DNA of 64,000 nt from Burkholderiales bacterium UBA4657 (lineage in GTDB: Bacteria > Pseudomonadota > Gammaproteobacteria > Burkholderiales > Burkholderiaceae_E). Under the pieces are notes generated by a model. That model was not told the origin of the DNA, made no database searches, and saw only the letters and a list, made by a program, of their open reading frames with translations. Positions 1 to 9,315 of this stretch are shown here, in pieces. The stretch lies in NCBI GenBank assembly GCA_002405475.1, contig DHLX01000004.1:1-64000 (forward strand), given 5' to 3'. Every line of letters begins with the position of its first letter. Position 1 is the stretch's first letter. A program made the translations under genes and the position numbers.

Positions 1-93
1 TGGCGGAGACGGAGGGATTCGAACCCTCGATGCAGTTTTTGGCCGCATGCTCCCTTAGCAGGGGAGTGCCTTCGACCTCTCGGCCACGTCTCC
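1..93 (-). tRNA. tRNA-Ser (anticodon GCT)
   Basis: Read on the minus strand, a complete cloverleaf is visible. The 7-bp acceptor stem is GGAGACG/CGTCTCC, followed by discriminator G and an encoded CCA. The anticodon stem CTCCC/GGGAG carries loop CTGCTAA (anticodon GCT, reading AGC/AGU). There is a long class II variable arm and the T arm GAGGG-TTCGAAT-CCCTC. The long variable arm and anticodon identify a serine tRNA. It lies 23 bp downstream of the lysC stop in the same orientation, so read-through from lysC could contribute to its transcription. The window starts exactly at the CCA end. Confidence 0.97.
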
Positions 94-116
94 GGAAACT
101 TCAGATCGAGAGTGTA

Positions 117-1376
117 TCAGGCAACGGGCGCGGCTTCCAGTCCAAACGCCTTATGCAGGGCGCGTACGGCCAGTTCCATGTATTTATCCTCGATAACCAC
201 GGAAATTTTGATCTCTGAGGTCGAAATCATTTGAATATTGATCCCTTCTTCACTCAAGGTACGGAACATCTGCGCTGCGATTCCCACATGAGAACGCATG
301 CCGATACCTACCGCCGATACCTTACAGACTTTGGTATCGCCAATAATTTCTCTGGCATGAATACCCGGCTTGACCACACTATTGATGACTTCCATAGCCT
401 TGCTGTATTCACCACGAGACACGGTAAAAGAAAAATCAGTCAATCCATTGACTGACTGGTTCTGAATGATCACATCCACATCAATATTGGCGTCGGCCAC
501 TGGACCCAGGATCTGATAGGCAATACCTGGCTTATCCGGAACGCCCATAATCGTGATCTTGGCTTCATCGCGTGAAAAAGCAATACCAGAAATAACTGCG
601 GCTTCCATGTGTTCGTCTTCCTCGAAAGTAATCAATGTGCCCGAAGGCATTTCCTGTTCCAGTGGCATTAGCGGGTCAGTCAGACTGGATAAAACGCGGG
701 TCGGCATACGGTACTTGCCGGCGAATTCAACAGAACGTATTTGCAGCACCTTGGAACCCAGCGAGGCCATTTCAATCATTTCCTCGAAACTGATAACACC
801 GAGCTTACGTGCCTCGGGAACGATGCGCGGGTCGGTGGTATAAACCCCATCGACGTCGGTGTAAATCAGACATTCGTCCGCCTTAAGCGCCGCGGCCACC
901 GCCACGGCTGAGGTATCGGAACCGCCACGACCCAGAGTCGAAATATTGCCGTTATTGTCGACACCCTGAAAACCGGTAATGACAACAACCTTACCCGCAT
1001 TCAGATCATTGCGAACTTTATCGTCATCAATCGATTGGATGCGCGCCTTGGTATAAGCCGAATCAGTGATGATAGGCACTTGCCAGCCTGCGTAACTGAC
1101 CGCCTGTATGCCCTCGGCCTGCAACGCAATCGCCAGTAGCCCTACCGAGACCTGCTCGCCAGTCGAGGCAATCATGTCAAGCTCACGTGGGTCGGGGTTG
1201 GCTGAAATTTCCTTGGCCAGTCCGAGCAGTCGATTGGTTTCTCCGGACATGGCCGAAGGCACCACGACAATCTGATGCCCGGCACGTACCCATTTGGCAA
1301 CGCGTTTAGCAACATTCTTTATGCGCTCGACGGAACCCATAGAGGTACCGCCATATTTATGTACGTAAAAACCCAT
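117..1376 (-). CDS. lysC: Aspartate kinase
   Basis: Phosphorylates aspartate, the first step of lysine, threonine, methionine and diaminopimelate synthesis, in the cytoplasm. The 419-residue protein begins MGFYVHKYGGTSMGS, with the amino-acid-kinase KYGGTS motif at residues 7-12. The kinase domain runs to about residue 250 (GRGGSDTSAVA and TDVDGVYTTDPR are visible) and is followed by a tandem ACT region that normally binds Lys/Thr for feedback inhibition. Length fits the monofunctional LysC family. It is last in a minus-strand run cysS-glycosylase-accA-tilS-lysC. A TATAAT hexamer at 1441-1446 on the minus strand, without a convincing -35, could give lysC its own start. The ATG at 1376 has only a weak ribosome-binding site. 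Confidence 0.96.
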   Translation of the reverse strand: MGFYVHKYGGTSMGSVERIKNVAKRVAKWVRAGHQIVVVPSAMSGETNRLLGLAKEISANPDPRELDMIASTGEQVSVGLLAIALQAEGIQAVSYAGWQVPIITDSAYTKARIQSIDDDKVRNDLNAGKVVVITGFQGVDNNGNISTLGRGGSDTSAVAVAAALKADECLIYTDVDGVYTTDPRIVPEARKLGVISFEEMIEMASLGSKVLQIRSVEFAGKYRMPTRVLSSLTDPLMPLEQEMPSGTLITFEEDEHMEAAVISGIAFSRDEAKITIMGVPDKPGIAYQILGPVADANIDVDVIIQNQSVNGLTDFSFTVSRGEYSKAMEVINSVVKPGIHAREIIGDTKVCKVSAVGIGMRSHVGIAAQMFRTLSEEGINIQMISTSEIKISVVIEDKYMELAVRALHKAFGLEAAPVA

Positions 1377-1452
1377 AGTGGTGAATTGAAAAAAATAGCG
1401 CCTGAATGCAGCTGACGCATTGATTCATGCAAAGCTTGCAATTATAGCGTTT

Positions 1453-2799
1453 TCAGTCGGCTACCCAGTCTATAGTCCAATGATCTGGACCCGAAGAGCA
1501 AAATTCGGTAGCCAGACCAACCCCCGGAACAAAAATTAACCGGTCTTGCAAAAATAGCAGGGGCGCTGCGTCTCGCTGCCAGCCAGGTATTCCACGAGCT
1601 TGATACCAGTGCTTGAGAGAACGATGGTGCCGATGCGGCCAGGCACACAAGCGCTCACCGCCACGTCGTGGCCGTGCCTCCAATGCAGATTGCTCGAGCA
1701 CCTTTCTGGCTATTCCTGGCCCCTCGAGTGGTTGAAATGTAAAATGTCCGGGCCAGCCTTGAGGTTGCCAGTACGACTGGCCCGACCACGAGAAACTGGC
1801 ATTCTCTTGCCCGGTTCCAGCGGCCACCACCAGATTGTTGATGAGATAGATTCGGTCGCGATAGGTACGAAAACTGGCGCCACGACGCCGATCCCAGGCA
1901 ATACTCAACTGGGCATCGGCCCGCGATTCGGTCAATTGACGCCACCAGTCCTGCAACTGCGCCTCCGAGGGTAGCGCCACCCCCAGAGCCATGCACCAGG
2001 CACGCAAGGTGGCGTTCCTGAGCTGAACCGGCATCTGCTTCAACGCCTTGATGCAGATACTGCGTTGCCGATCCATGATCTGGCCCAACACATAATCCCC
2101 CGCCTGGCGCTCCAGTGCCGCCGCCCCCTGGGCATGACGCACCGCGCGCGCAATCCCTTTCAGAGCTCCGGGTACCGCGAGTTGAAGTGCTGGCAATACT
2201 TCATGACGAATACGGTTTCTTGAATAACCCAAATCACGATTACTGGGGTCTTCAATCCAGGACAGTTGCCTGTTTTCAGCGTAGGCAGCCAGGTCCTCGG
2301 TACTGGTCTCGAGTAAAGGACGCCACCAAGTAACATCGCCGTCAAGACGATACGCAGGCATGGCCGCCAAACCCGTACTGCCGCCACCACGAGCCAAATT
2401 GAACAACGCAGTCTCTGCTTGGTCGTGCGCGTGATGCGCCAAGGCAATCACTGACACCTCCAATTCACGTCCCAACTGCTTCAGGGCGGCATAACGGGCT
2501 TCACGTGCCGCCGCTTCCGTACCCTGGCCTTGATCTCGAACCTGCACATGACGCACATAAAGCGCAATGCCACGCTCACGGCAAAACGACTCGCAATGAA
2601 CTACCCAGGCATCGGCGTCTGCTTGCAGACCATGATGGATATGAAAAGCCAGAACAGCAGGATGTTCGGGGTGCTGACTCAACAGGTCGAGCAGCACCGA
2701 CGAATCGCGGCCGCCAGAAAAAGCAACTGCGAGTCGCTGCTCAGGCGGCAGTTTCCTTGTATTTGCCATAGGCCATAATACGTTCGTGTCGCTGGGCAA
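1453..2799 (-). CDS. tilS: tRNA(Ile)-lysidine synthetase
   Basis: Converts C34 of tRNA-Ile(CAU) to lysidine with ATP and lysine so that it reads AUA codons. The PP-loop ATPase motif SGGRDS lies at residues 28-33 of the longest frame. HHGLQADAD and HHAHDQAETALFNLARGGG follow as expected for TilS, and the C-terminal part matches the TilS accessory/C domains. Start choice is open. The frame begins at TTG 2799, preceded by AAGGA at 5 nt spacing, while an ATG at 2769 has no visible ribosome-binding site. Both overlap the end of accA, by 59 or 29 nt, suggesting translational coupling. Essential in most bacteria. Confidence 0.94.
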   Translation of the reverse strand: MPSDTNVLWPMANTRKLPPEQRLAVAFSGGRDSSVLLDLLSQHPEHPAVLAFHIHHGLQADADAWVVHCESFCRERGIALYVRHVQVRDQGQGTEAAAREARYAALKQLGRELEVSVIALAHHAHDQAETALFNLARGGGSTGLAAMPAYRLDGDVTWWRPLLETSTEDLAAYAENRQLSWIEDPSNRDLGYSRNRIRHEVLPALQLAVPGALKGIARAVRHAQGAAALERQAGDYVLGQIMDRQRSICIKALKQMPVQLRNATLRAWCMALGVALPSEAQLQDWWRQLTESRADAQLSIAWDRRRGASFRTYRDRIYLINNLVVAAGTGQENASFSWSGQSYWQPQGWPGHFTFQPLEGPGIARKVLEQSALEARPRRGGERLCAWPHRHHRSLKHWYQARGIPGWQRDAAPLLFLQDRLIFVPGVGLATEFCSSGPDHWTIDWVAD

Positions 2800-3706
2800 T
2801 TAAATCCTTGATCTTGACTCCCTGAAACTGGCGCAGGGCATCGGCCAACGCACGTTTGAGCATTTGCGCCATAGCCTTGTGGTCGCGATGTGCCCCGCCC
2901 AGAGGTTCGGATACGATCCGATCTATCAGACCCAATGCCTTCAAACGGTGTGCAGTGATGCCGAGAGTTTCAGCCGCATCCGGAGCTTTGTCAGCGCTTT
3001 TCCATAAAATCGAGGCACAACCCTCGGGCGAAATGACAGAATAGGTGGCATATTGCAGCATGAGTACCACGTCACCCATGGCGATGGCCAGGGCGCCCCC
3101 TGAACCACCTTCACCAATAATGGTACTGATAATGGGCACTTGCAGTTCTGCCATGGCAAACAGGTTATGGCCTATCGCTTCGGACTGTCCACGCTCCTCG
3201 GCATCAATACCGGGGTAAGCCCCCGGAGTATCGACAAACGTAAAAACTGGCAAGCCAAATTTTTCTGCCAGTCGCATCAGACGCAGGGCTTTGCGATACC
3301 CCTCAGGTTTGCACATGCCAAAGTTGCGCAATGTGCGTTCTTTGACATCGCGTCCTTTTTGGTGGCCAATCACCATCACCGCCTGACCATTGAAACGCGC
3401 CACTCCGCCTACGATAGAACGATCATCAGCAAAGGCTCTGTCACCATGCAATTCATGATAATCGGTACAGATTTCGCGGATATAGTCCAGGGTATAAGGT
3501 CGTTGCGGATGACGCGCCACCTGAGATACTTGCCATGGGGACAGTTTGGCGTATATCTCTTTGGTGAGGCCTTCGGATTTTTTCTTTAATCGGTCGATTT
3601 CTTCCGAAATATCGACGGCTGAATCATTTTGCACAAAGCGTAATTCTTCTATCTTGGTTTCAAGCTCCGAAATCGGTTGTTCGAAATCCAGAAATGTAGT
3701 TTTCAA
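2741..3706 (-). CDS. accA: Acetyl-CoA carboxylase carboxyltransferase, alpha subunit
   Basis: With AccD it transfers the carboxyl group from biotin-BCCP to acetyl-CoA, giving malonyl-CoA for fatty acid synthesis. The 321-residue protein shows the family start MKTTFLDFEQPISELE, the block HGDRAFADDRSIVGG, and the crotonase-fold oxyanion segments GEGGSGGALAI and SVISPEGCASILWK. The start codon is TTG, supported by an excellent AAGGAG 8 nt upstream and by the conserved N-terminus. It sits 12 bp after the glycosylase stop and overlaps tilS. Confidence 0.97.
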   Translation of the reverse strand: MKTTFLDFEQPISELETKIEELRFVQNDSAVDISEEIDRLKKKSEGLTKEIYAKLSPWQVSQVARHPQRPYTLDYIREICTDYHELHGDRAFADDRSIVGGVARFNGQAVMVIGHQKGRDVKERTLRNFGMCKPEGYRKALRLMRLAEKFGLPVFTFVDTPGAYPGIDAEERGQSEAIGHNLFAMAELQVPIISTIIGEGGSGGALAIAMGDVVLMLQYATYSVISPEGCASILWKSADKAPDAAETLGITAHRLKALGLIDRIVSEPLGGAHRDHKAMAQMLKRALADALRQFQGVKIKDLIAQRHERIMAYGKYKETAA

Positions 3707-3718
3707 CGCAAGCTCCTT

Positions 3719-4360
3719 CTAATATTCGACCGGTATCGGGTCCAGACTACGCCACATATACCAGGTTGCCACGGTACGCCACGGCTCCCAATTAGCAGCC
3801 ACTTCGCGCGCGTCGCTGCGCGACACCGGCTCACCACTAAAATAATGCACACTAATGCCCTTGAGCAAGCCCAAATCATCCAGCGGAAAGACATTGGGAC
3901 GCATCAGATTAAAAATCAGGAACATCTCGGCAGTCCAGCGGCCGATGCCGCGAATGTCAGTCAGTTCGGTAATAATTGCTTCGTCGTCCATGCTTTCCCA
4001 GCAGCTGGCGTGTATCTTACCTTGATGAAAATGCAGCGCCAGGTCACGTACATACTCGCATTTTCTCTTGGAAAGACCGCATGCCGCCAACTGTTCCAGT
4101 TCCAGCTTCAAGATCTGGATCGGACTCAGGCGCGGACAGGCTTGTATCAACCTGCTCCAAACCGCATCTGCGGCCTTGACCGAAATTTGCTGCCCCACGA
4201 TCGCGCGTGACAGGGTCATAAAAGGATCACCACGCGACATGAGGTGCAAGCCTTCATATTGCGGTATCAGTTTACGCAGTATGCGGTCGCGCTTCTTCAA
4301 ATCAGCGACAGCTTGCGCCCAATAGACCGGGCTGGATGAAGATTCTAGACTCGGCGCCAT
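3719..4360 (-). CDS. DNA-3-methyladenine glycosylase, HhH-GPD (AlkA-like)
   Basis: Predicted to excise alkylated bases such as 3-methyladenine in base excision repair. The 213-residue protein carries IVGQQISVKAADAVW near residues 54-68 and a helix-hairpin-helix LTDIRGIGRWTAEMFL at 133-148. It is followed by the GPD region with candidate catalytic aspartates D161/D162 (VFPLDDLGLL). It is a single-domain enzyme without the Ada part. The ATG overlaps the 3' end of cysS by 16 nt, so it belongs to the cysS-accA-tilS-lysC run, an order I recognise from Burkholderiales. Substrate range cannot be read from sequence. Confidence 0.9.
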   Translation of the reverse strand: MAPSLESSSSPVYWAQAVADLKKRDRILRKLIPQYEGLHLMSRGDPFMTLSRAIVGQQISVKAADAVWSRLIQACPRLSPIQILKLELEQLAACGLSKRKCEYVRDLALHFHQGKIHASCWESMDDEAIITELTDIRGIGRWTAEMFLIFNLMRPNVFPLDDLGLLKGISVHYFSGEPVSRSDAREVAANWEPWRTVATWYMWRSLDPIPVEY

Positions 4361-5724
4361 GTGGTTCCTTGTGGCGAATCTTCCACTACTATCCCCGCTG
4401 AAGTCAGTTCTGCTCTCAGCCGGTCAGCTTCGGGGTAATTTTTGCCAGCCTTGGCCGCCTGGCGCGCAGCAATCAATGCATTAATCTGTTCCAGCGTCAG
4501 CCCTCCCTGATCTACACCCGCTTGCAAAAAAACTCGGGGTTCACGATTCAGAAAACCCAGGAGATTCGCCAGGCCTTTAAGTTGACGGGCCAAAGCCGGA
4601 TCATGTGTCCTATTGACCTCGGCAGCGAGTTCAAACAATACCGAAATGACGACTGGTGTGTTGAAGTCATCATTCATGGCCGTCCGTACCCGCACGGCGT
4701 GCGGCTCATCCCAATCCAGCGTCTGCTCGTCAGGGCCGGTCTCTTTTAAGGCAGTATAGAGACGACTCAGCGCGTTTTTGGCATCGCTCAGATGCTGGTC
4801 TGAATAATTCAGTGGACTGCGATAATGCGTACGCACAAGAAGAAAGCGCACGATTTCGGGGTCCCATTGCTTCAAAACATCACGAATAGTGAAGAAATTA
4901 CCCAGTGATTTGGACATTTTTTCGCTGTCGATGTTGACAAAACCGTTATGCATCCAGAAGCGCACAAACGGTTTTCCAGTCGCACCTTCCGACTGCGCGA
5001 TCTCATTTTCATGGTGCGGGAATTGCAAATCCATTCCGCCACCATGGATATCGAAGGTCTCTCCAAGGAGGCTGCAGCTCATAGCGGAACATTCAATATG
5101 CCAGCCTGGTCGACCCGGACCCCAGGGCGACTCCCATTTCACTTCCTGCGGCTCGTCGGATTTGGCGCTTTTCCATAGCACAAAATCGAGTGGATCCTGC
5201 TTGCCGGAATCGACAGCAATTCGTTCACCCGCGCGTAATTCATCGACCGACTTGCCTGATAATTTGCCATATGCCGAGAATTTTCGAACCGCGTAATTGA
5301 CATCGCCGTCAGGTGACTGATAGGCCAAGCCATTCTGTTGCAACCGGGTAATGATCCCCTGCATCTGAGCAACGTATCGGGTAGCTCTGGGTTCATGGTC
5401 AGGACGCTGCACTCCGAGAGCATCGGTATCCTCGTGCATGGCTTGGATGAAGCGTTCAGTCAAAGCGGAAATGGCCTCGCCATTTTGCACCGCGCGCTTG
5501 ATGATTTTATCGTCAATATCAGTAATATTGCGCACATAAATCACTTTGTAGCCCAGGGCGCGCAACCAGCGTTGTACCACATCAAAAGCCACCATCATGC
5601 GGGCATGGCCCAAGTGGCAATAGTCATAGACCGTCATGCCGCAGACGTACAGACGGACTTCACCGGGAATTAGCGGAGAAAAAAGGTCTTTCCGTCGTGT
5701 CAAAGTATTGAAAATATGCAGCAT
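4345..5724 (-). CDS. cysS: Cysteinyl-tRNA synthetase
   Basis: Charges tRNA-Cys with cysteine. The open frame extends to 5805, but the conserved N-terminus MLHIFNTLTRRKD starts at ATG 5724, giving 459 residues, close to the E. coli enzyme. Visible are the HIGH-type motif HLGH (37-40), the KMSKS loop (SEKMSKSLGNFF), and zinc-site residues in YVCGMTVYD, WHIECSAMS and FPHHENEIAQSE. It is the first gene of the minus-strand operon and diverges from the TPR gene at 5860, so the 135-bp spacer should hold both promoters. Confidence 0.97.
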   Translation of the reverse strand: MLHIFNTLTRRKDLFSPLIPGEVRLYVCGMTVYDYCHLGHARMMVAFDVVQRWLRALGYKVIYVRNITDIDDKIIKRAVQNGEAISALTERFIQAMHEDTDALGVQRPDHEPRATRYVAQMQGIITRLQQNGLAYQSPDGDVNYAVRKFSAYGKLSGKSVDELRAGERIAVDSGKQDPLDFVLWKSAKSDEPQEVKWESPWGPGRPGWHIECSAMSCSLLGETFDIHGGGMDLQFPHHENEIAQSEGATGKPFVRFWMHNGFVNIDSEKMSKSLGNFFTIRDVLKQWDPEIVRFLLVRTHYRSPLNYSDQHLSDAKNALSRLYTALKETGPDEQTLDWDEPHAVRVRTAMNDDFNTPVVISVLFELAAEVNRTHDPALARQLKGLANLLGFLNREPRVFLQAGVDQGGLTLEQINALIAARQAAKAGKNYPEADRLRAELTSAGIVVEDSPQGTTWRRV

Positions 5725-5859
5725 ATGGTCAGTTACGACAGCAGTTGATAGAATTTGTTGTAGTCCGATCCAGGGAATGGGCGTTATGTTACCTGAGCCA
5801 GACATTGACCTCTGTTTTCGGTAGATAATAGCGAATTATCCAATCTGTAATACGTTTGA

Positions 5860-6954
5860 ATGCCATTTATGCTTACTGCTTATTTCTACCAGCACTCTCG
5901 ACTGGCCTGTCGCCAGCTGTTAATCGCTCTTGTATCGGTGCTTCTGATGGGAACTGGAGCAGCGCTCGCGCAAAATTCCAGTGAGGCAGCAGAAGTTCAG
6001 CGTCTGCTGCGTGCGGGTCAACTGGAGCAAGCTCTGCAGCGTGCAGACACCTTCCTAGCATCAAAGCCGCGTGACGCTCAGATGCGTTTTTTAAAAGGTC
6101 TGATATTGACCGAGCAAAAAAAGACGCAGGATGCGATTAATGTGTTTCAAAAGCTGAGTGAGGATTTTCCAGAGCTGCCTGAGCCGCATAACAACCTGGC
6201 GGTACTGTATGCCGCACAAGGACAGTATGATAAAGCCAGGGCATCGCTTGAATTGGCTATTCGCACTGATCCGCGCTATGCCACGGCGTATGAAAATCTG
6301 GGAGATGTATATGCCAAGCTGGCAAGTCAGGCCTATGACCGTGCCTTGCAACTGGACAAATCAAACAATCTCGCGTCCAGTAAACTGTCCCTGATCCGGG
6401 ATATGATCGGTGGCACTCAGACTCAGCAGCCCTCACGCACGCCTGCACCAACCAGTACCGCAGCTCCAACAAAGCCCTTTAATCCGATCACTCCAGCCGC
6501 TCCCCCTGCTCCTCCACCCTTGGCTAAACCTGAGCCTAGCAAGGTTGAGACGAAGAACGAAGCCCCCAAGGTCGAAGTTCCCAAAACCGAACCTGCCAAA
6601 ACTGCACCCACGAACGATACTGAAGAGGTTCTGAAGGCAGTGCGCCAGTGGGCAGCGGCCTGGTCACGCCAGGATATCAATGCCTACCTTGGTGCCTATG
6701 GCAGGGACTTCAGACCGCCCCGGGGATTGACCCGAGCACAGTGGGAAGCGGAACGACGTGCGCGCATTAATGGTCGCGCTAAAATCCGGGTAGAAGTATT
6801 GCAGCCCAGAGTATCTATAAGTGGAGATAGTGCCAAAGTGAGCTTCAGACAGAATTACGAGTCAGATTCACTGGAAACTACAACACGCAAGACCCTTAGC
6901 TTGACCCGTCAGGGTAATCGCTGGCTTATCGTTTCAGAGCTGACAGGTGACTGA
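5860..6954 (+). CDS. Secreted TPR protein with C-terminal Cds6-type (NTF2-like) domain
   Basis: The 364-residue protein has an N-terminal signal peptide with likely cleavage after GAALA (about residue 37). A tetratricopeptide block follows (about 40-180; PEPHNNLAVLYAAQGQYDKA is typical). Next comes a Pro/Ala/Lys-rich linker (about 185-245) and a C-terminal domain of about 105 residues (VRQWAAAWSRQDINAYLGAY onward) like that found in L,D-transpeptidase-associated Cds6 proteins. The TGA stop directly abuts the TTG start of the downstream L,D-transpeptidase, whose C-terminus resembles the same domain. It is probably a periplasmic partner of peptidoglycan remodelling; the partner role is inferred from context. 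Substrate unknown. Confidence 0.85.
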   Translation: MPFMLTAYFYQHSRLACRQLLIALVSVLLMGTGAALAQNSSEAAEVQRLLRAGQLEQALQRADTFLASKPRDAQMRFLKGLILTEQKKTQDAINVFQKLSEDFPELPEPHNNLAVLYAAQGQYDKARASLELAIRTDPRYATAYENLGDVYAKLASQAYDRALQLDKSNNLASSKLSLIRDMIGGTQTQQPSRTPAPTSTAAPTKPFNPITPAAPPAPPPLAKPEPSKVETKNEAPKVEVPKTEPAKTAPTNDTEEVLKAVRQWAAAWSRQDINAYLGAYGRDFRPPRGLTRAQWEAERRARINGRAKIRVEVLQPRVSISGDSAKVSFRQNYESDSLETTTRKTLSLTRQGNRWLIVSELTGD

Positions 6955-8232
6955 TTGCGTACTCGATCTTTAAAACCACTCTATGCCCGTCTGTTGTGGC
7001 TAGGTGGTGTACTGCTAGCGCTTGTTCTGCTCCAGCCTTTGTTTGGTCACTTTAACAGTACCGGTTCACTCGCCGCACTGGTGCCCAGAGATCAGGCTGA
7101 TGCGCCTAGCGCACTCAATGCGGATCTGGCTAATGATAAAGTTGAATCTGCTCTAGCCGATATTTACGTTCAAATAGCGTCTGGCAATACTGAACGGGCA
7201 CTGAAGCTCACTGATGCCCTATTGGAGCAGCACCCCAATTTTCGCCTGGCTCATCTGATACGTGGCGACCTGCTATTGTCTCGCACCAGACCTATCTCGG
7301 GTCTAGGTTCAGTACCTGAAGCCCCTGACGACCGCCTGAGTGCCCTAAGGAACGAAGCACTAAAGCGCTTGGATGCCCTGCGTAATCGTCCACCCGAAGG
7401 ATTTTTGCCTTCTTATGTCCTGCAGTTACGCAATGATCAAAAACATTTGATCGTGGCCGACATGACCCGCTCTCGACTTTACCTGTTTGGGCAAGAAAAT
7501 GGCCAATTGAAACTACTTGATGACAGGTATATCAGCCAGGGGAAACAGGGCTATGGTAAAGAGCGTGAAGGCGATCAGCGTACTCCAGTAGGGGTGTATC
7601 AAACCACCTCGCTAATTCCTGATGAAAAACTGGATGATTTTTATGGCGCTGGTGCATTGCCCATCAATTACCCCAACGATTTTGACAGGCGCCTTGGGCG
7701 TACTGGTCATGGCATATGGTTACATGGAGTACCCTCGGATACTTACTCTCGTACTCCGTTGGCTTCAGATGGCTGCGTAGTACTGGCTAATCCGGACATG
7801 GCCAATCTGATGCAAACGGTAGCGCCACGTGGGACACCTGTGCTGATCAGCAGAAAGATTGAGTGGGTTAGCGCAGCGCAGATTGAAAAAGAGCGAAAAG
7901 CACTGAAAGATACGATGGAGAACTGGGTCAATGACTGGCAGAGTCGCGAACACCTGCGATATGCACGGCATTATGATCTCGAGTTCAAAAGCGACAAGAT
8001 GACCCGCAAGGATTGGCTGGCACGCAAACAGGTTGTGAATCAAAACAAAAGCTGGATCAAGGTTCAGATCAACGATCTGTCCATGTTTAGATATCCTGGT
8101 GAGCGACAACTTGCTGTGGTCGAATTCACACAGGATTATGCATCCAGCAATCTGAGCAGTGTTTCGCGCAAACGTATGTATTGGATCAAGCGCGGTGACG
8201 AATGGAAAATTCTAATCGAGGACAATGCATGA
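6955..8232 (+). CDS. L,D-transpeptidase, YkuD family
   Basis: Predicted periplasmic peptidoglycan enzyme (L,D-crosslinking, lipoprotein attachment or its reversal). The N-terminus has a membrane anchor (about residues 9-30), then a helical TPR-like segment. The YkuD domain (about 160-295) follows, with GIWLHG (H257) and the catalytic motif SDGCVV (C274), and then a C-terminal NTF2-like region similar to that of the preceding TPR protein. The start is TTG at 6955, immediately after the upstream stop with AGGTGA close by, suggesting translational coupling. The stop overlaps the next ATG by 4 nt (ATGA). Which L,D-transpeptidase activity it has cannot be told. Confidence 0.88.
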   Translation: MRTRSLKPLYARLLWLGGVLLALVLLQPLFGHFNSTGSLAALVPRDQADAPSALNADLANDKVESALADIYVQIASGNTERALKLTDALLEQHPNFRLAHLIRGDLLLSRTRPISGLGSVPEAPDDRLSALRNEALKRLDALRNRPPEGFLPSYVLQLRNDQKHLIVADMTRSRLYLFGQENGQLKLLDDRYISQGKQGYGKEREGDQRTPVGVYQTTSLIPDEKLDDFYGAGALPINYPNDFDRRLGRTGHGIWLHGVPSDTYSRTPLASDGCVVLANPDMANLMQTVAPRGTPVLISRKIEWVSAAQIEKERKALKDTMENWVNDWQSREHLRYARHYDLEFKSDKMTRKDWLARKQVVNQNKSWIKVQINDLSMFRYPGERQLAVVEFTQDYASSNLSSVSRKRMYWIKRGDEWKILIEDNA

Positions 8233-8804
8233 AAATTATGCTGCGACTAGTTACCGGACTGGTGCTTACAATATCAAGTCTGCATGTTCTCGCGCAAAGT
8301 ACCCAGGGACCACGCGTTCAGATCGAAACCAGCCTAGGTAACATTGTTCTGGAACTTAACTCCGGACGGGCACCCCAGACGGTTGATAATTTTCTGCGCT
8401 ACGTGCGTGAAGGTCATTACAACGGCACCATATTTCACCGCGTTATCAACGGTTTTATGATCCAGGGCGGCGGTTTCGATGCGAATATGCGCCAAAAACC
8501 TGTTCGTGAACCGATACGACTGGAATCACAGAATGGACTGCGTAATTTGACCGGCACGGTTGCCATGGCCAGAACCTCTGACCCGCATTCTGCAACTGCC
8601 CAATTTTTTATCAATGTGGTGGATAATTCCGGGCTTGATTTTCCCAACCCTGACGGTCACGGTTATGCCGTATTTGGTAAAGTCGTCGATGGTATGGAAG
8701 TGGTGAATCGCATCAGGTCGGTAACAGTTGGCAGGCAGGGGTTTCACCAAAATGTTCCCCGCGAACCCATCATCATTCAAAAAGCAGTTTTATTGACTCC
8801 TTAA
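8229..8804 (+). CDS. ppiA: Periplasmic peptidyl-prolyl cis-trans isomerase, cyclophilin type
   Basis: Cyclophilin that speeds proline isomerisation during folding of exported proteins. The frame opens at 8202, but the ATG at 8229 overlaps the upstream stop as ATGA and begins a classical signal peptide (MKIMLRLVTGLVLTISS, cleavage near LHVLAQ). The mature domain has GTIFHRVINGFMIQGGGF and TAQFFINVVDN. It is 191 residues long. The next gene encodes a close cytoplasmic paralogue, so the pair serves periplasm and cytoplasm. Membership in the TPR/L,D-transpeptidase operon points to an envelope role. Confidence 0.92.
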   Translation: MKIMLRLVTGLVLTISSLHVLAQSTQGPRVQIETSLGNIVLELNSGRAPQTVDNFLRYVREGHYNGTIFHRVINGFMIQGGGFDANMRQKPVREPIRLESQNGLRNLTGTVAMARTSDPHSATAQFFINVVDNSGLDFPNPDGHGYAVFGKVVDGMEVVNRIRSVTVGRQGFHQNVPREPIIIQKAVLLTP

Positions 8805-8821
8805 CTTCAGAAAGTCCTAGC

Positions 8822-9313
8822 ATGGTTATCCTGCATACAACTCTCGGCGAAATTCATCTTGAACTGGATGCTGAAAAAGCCCCCAAAAGCGTTGAGAATT
8901 TTCTCAACTACGTCAAATCTGGGCATTACGACGGCACAATCTTTCATCGTGTCATTAATGGTTTCATGATCCAAGGTGGTGGGTTTACGTCCAGCATGGA
9001 TCAGAAACCTGCTAACGCCCCGATTGAAAACGAAGCCAATAATGGCTTGAAGAATGAGCAGTACACCATCGCCATGGCACGTACCAATGAGCCACACTCT
9101 GCCAGCGCCCAGTTTTTTATCAATGTCGCTAACAATGATTTCCTGAATTTCCGTTCACCCACGCCGCAGGGATGGGGCTATGCTGTATTTGGCAAAGTCA
9201 TCTCAGGCACCGAGGTTGTCGATAAAATCAAAGGCGTCAAAACTGGCACAAAAGGTTGGCATAACGATGTGCCGCTCGACGATGTGATTATTACCAAAGC
9301 GACCGTCGCCTGA
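8822..9313 (+). CDS. ppiB: Cytoplasmic peptidyl-prolyl cis-trans isomerase B
   Basis: Cyclophilin of 163 residues without a signal peptide, so cytoplasmic. The core motifs GTIFHRVINGFMIQGGGF and SASAQFFINVAN are almost identical to those of the preceding periplasmic copy, with the E. coli PpiB-like ending region WHNDVPLDDVIITKA. It starts with ATG 17 bp after the ppiA stop and is followed 2 bp later by lpxH. The ppiB-lpxH neighbourhood is common in proteobacteria. Confidence 0.95.
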   Translation: MVILHTTLGEIHLELDAEKAPKSVENFLNYVKSGHYDGTIFHRVINGFMIQGGGFTSSMDQKPANAPIENEANNGLKNEQYTIAMARTNEPHSASAQFFINVANNDFLNFRSPTPQGWGYAVFGKVISGTEVVDKIKGVKTGTKGWHNDVPLDDVIITKATVA

Positions 9314-9315
9314 AC

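Noticed and set aside
1377..1452. Lysine riboswitch before lysC
   Set aside because: Only 76 bp separate tilS and lysC, far too short for the L box, and no matching conserved segments were seen.
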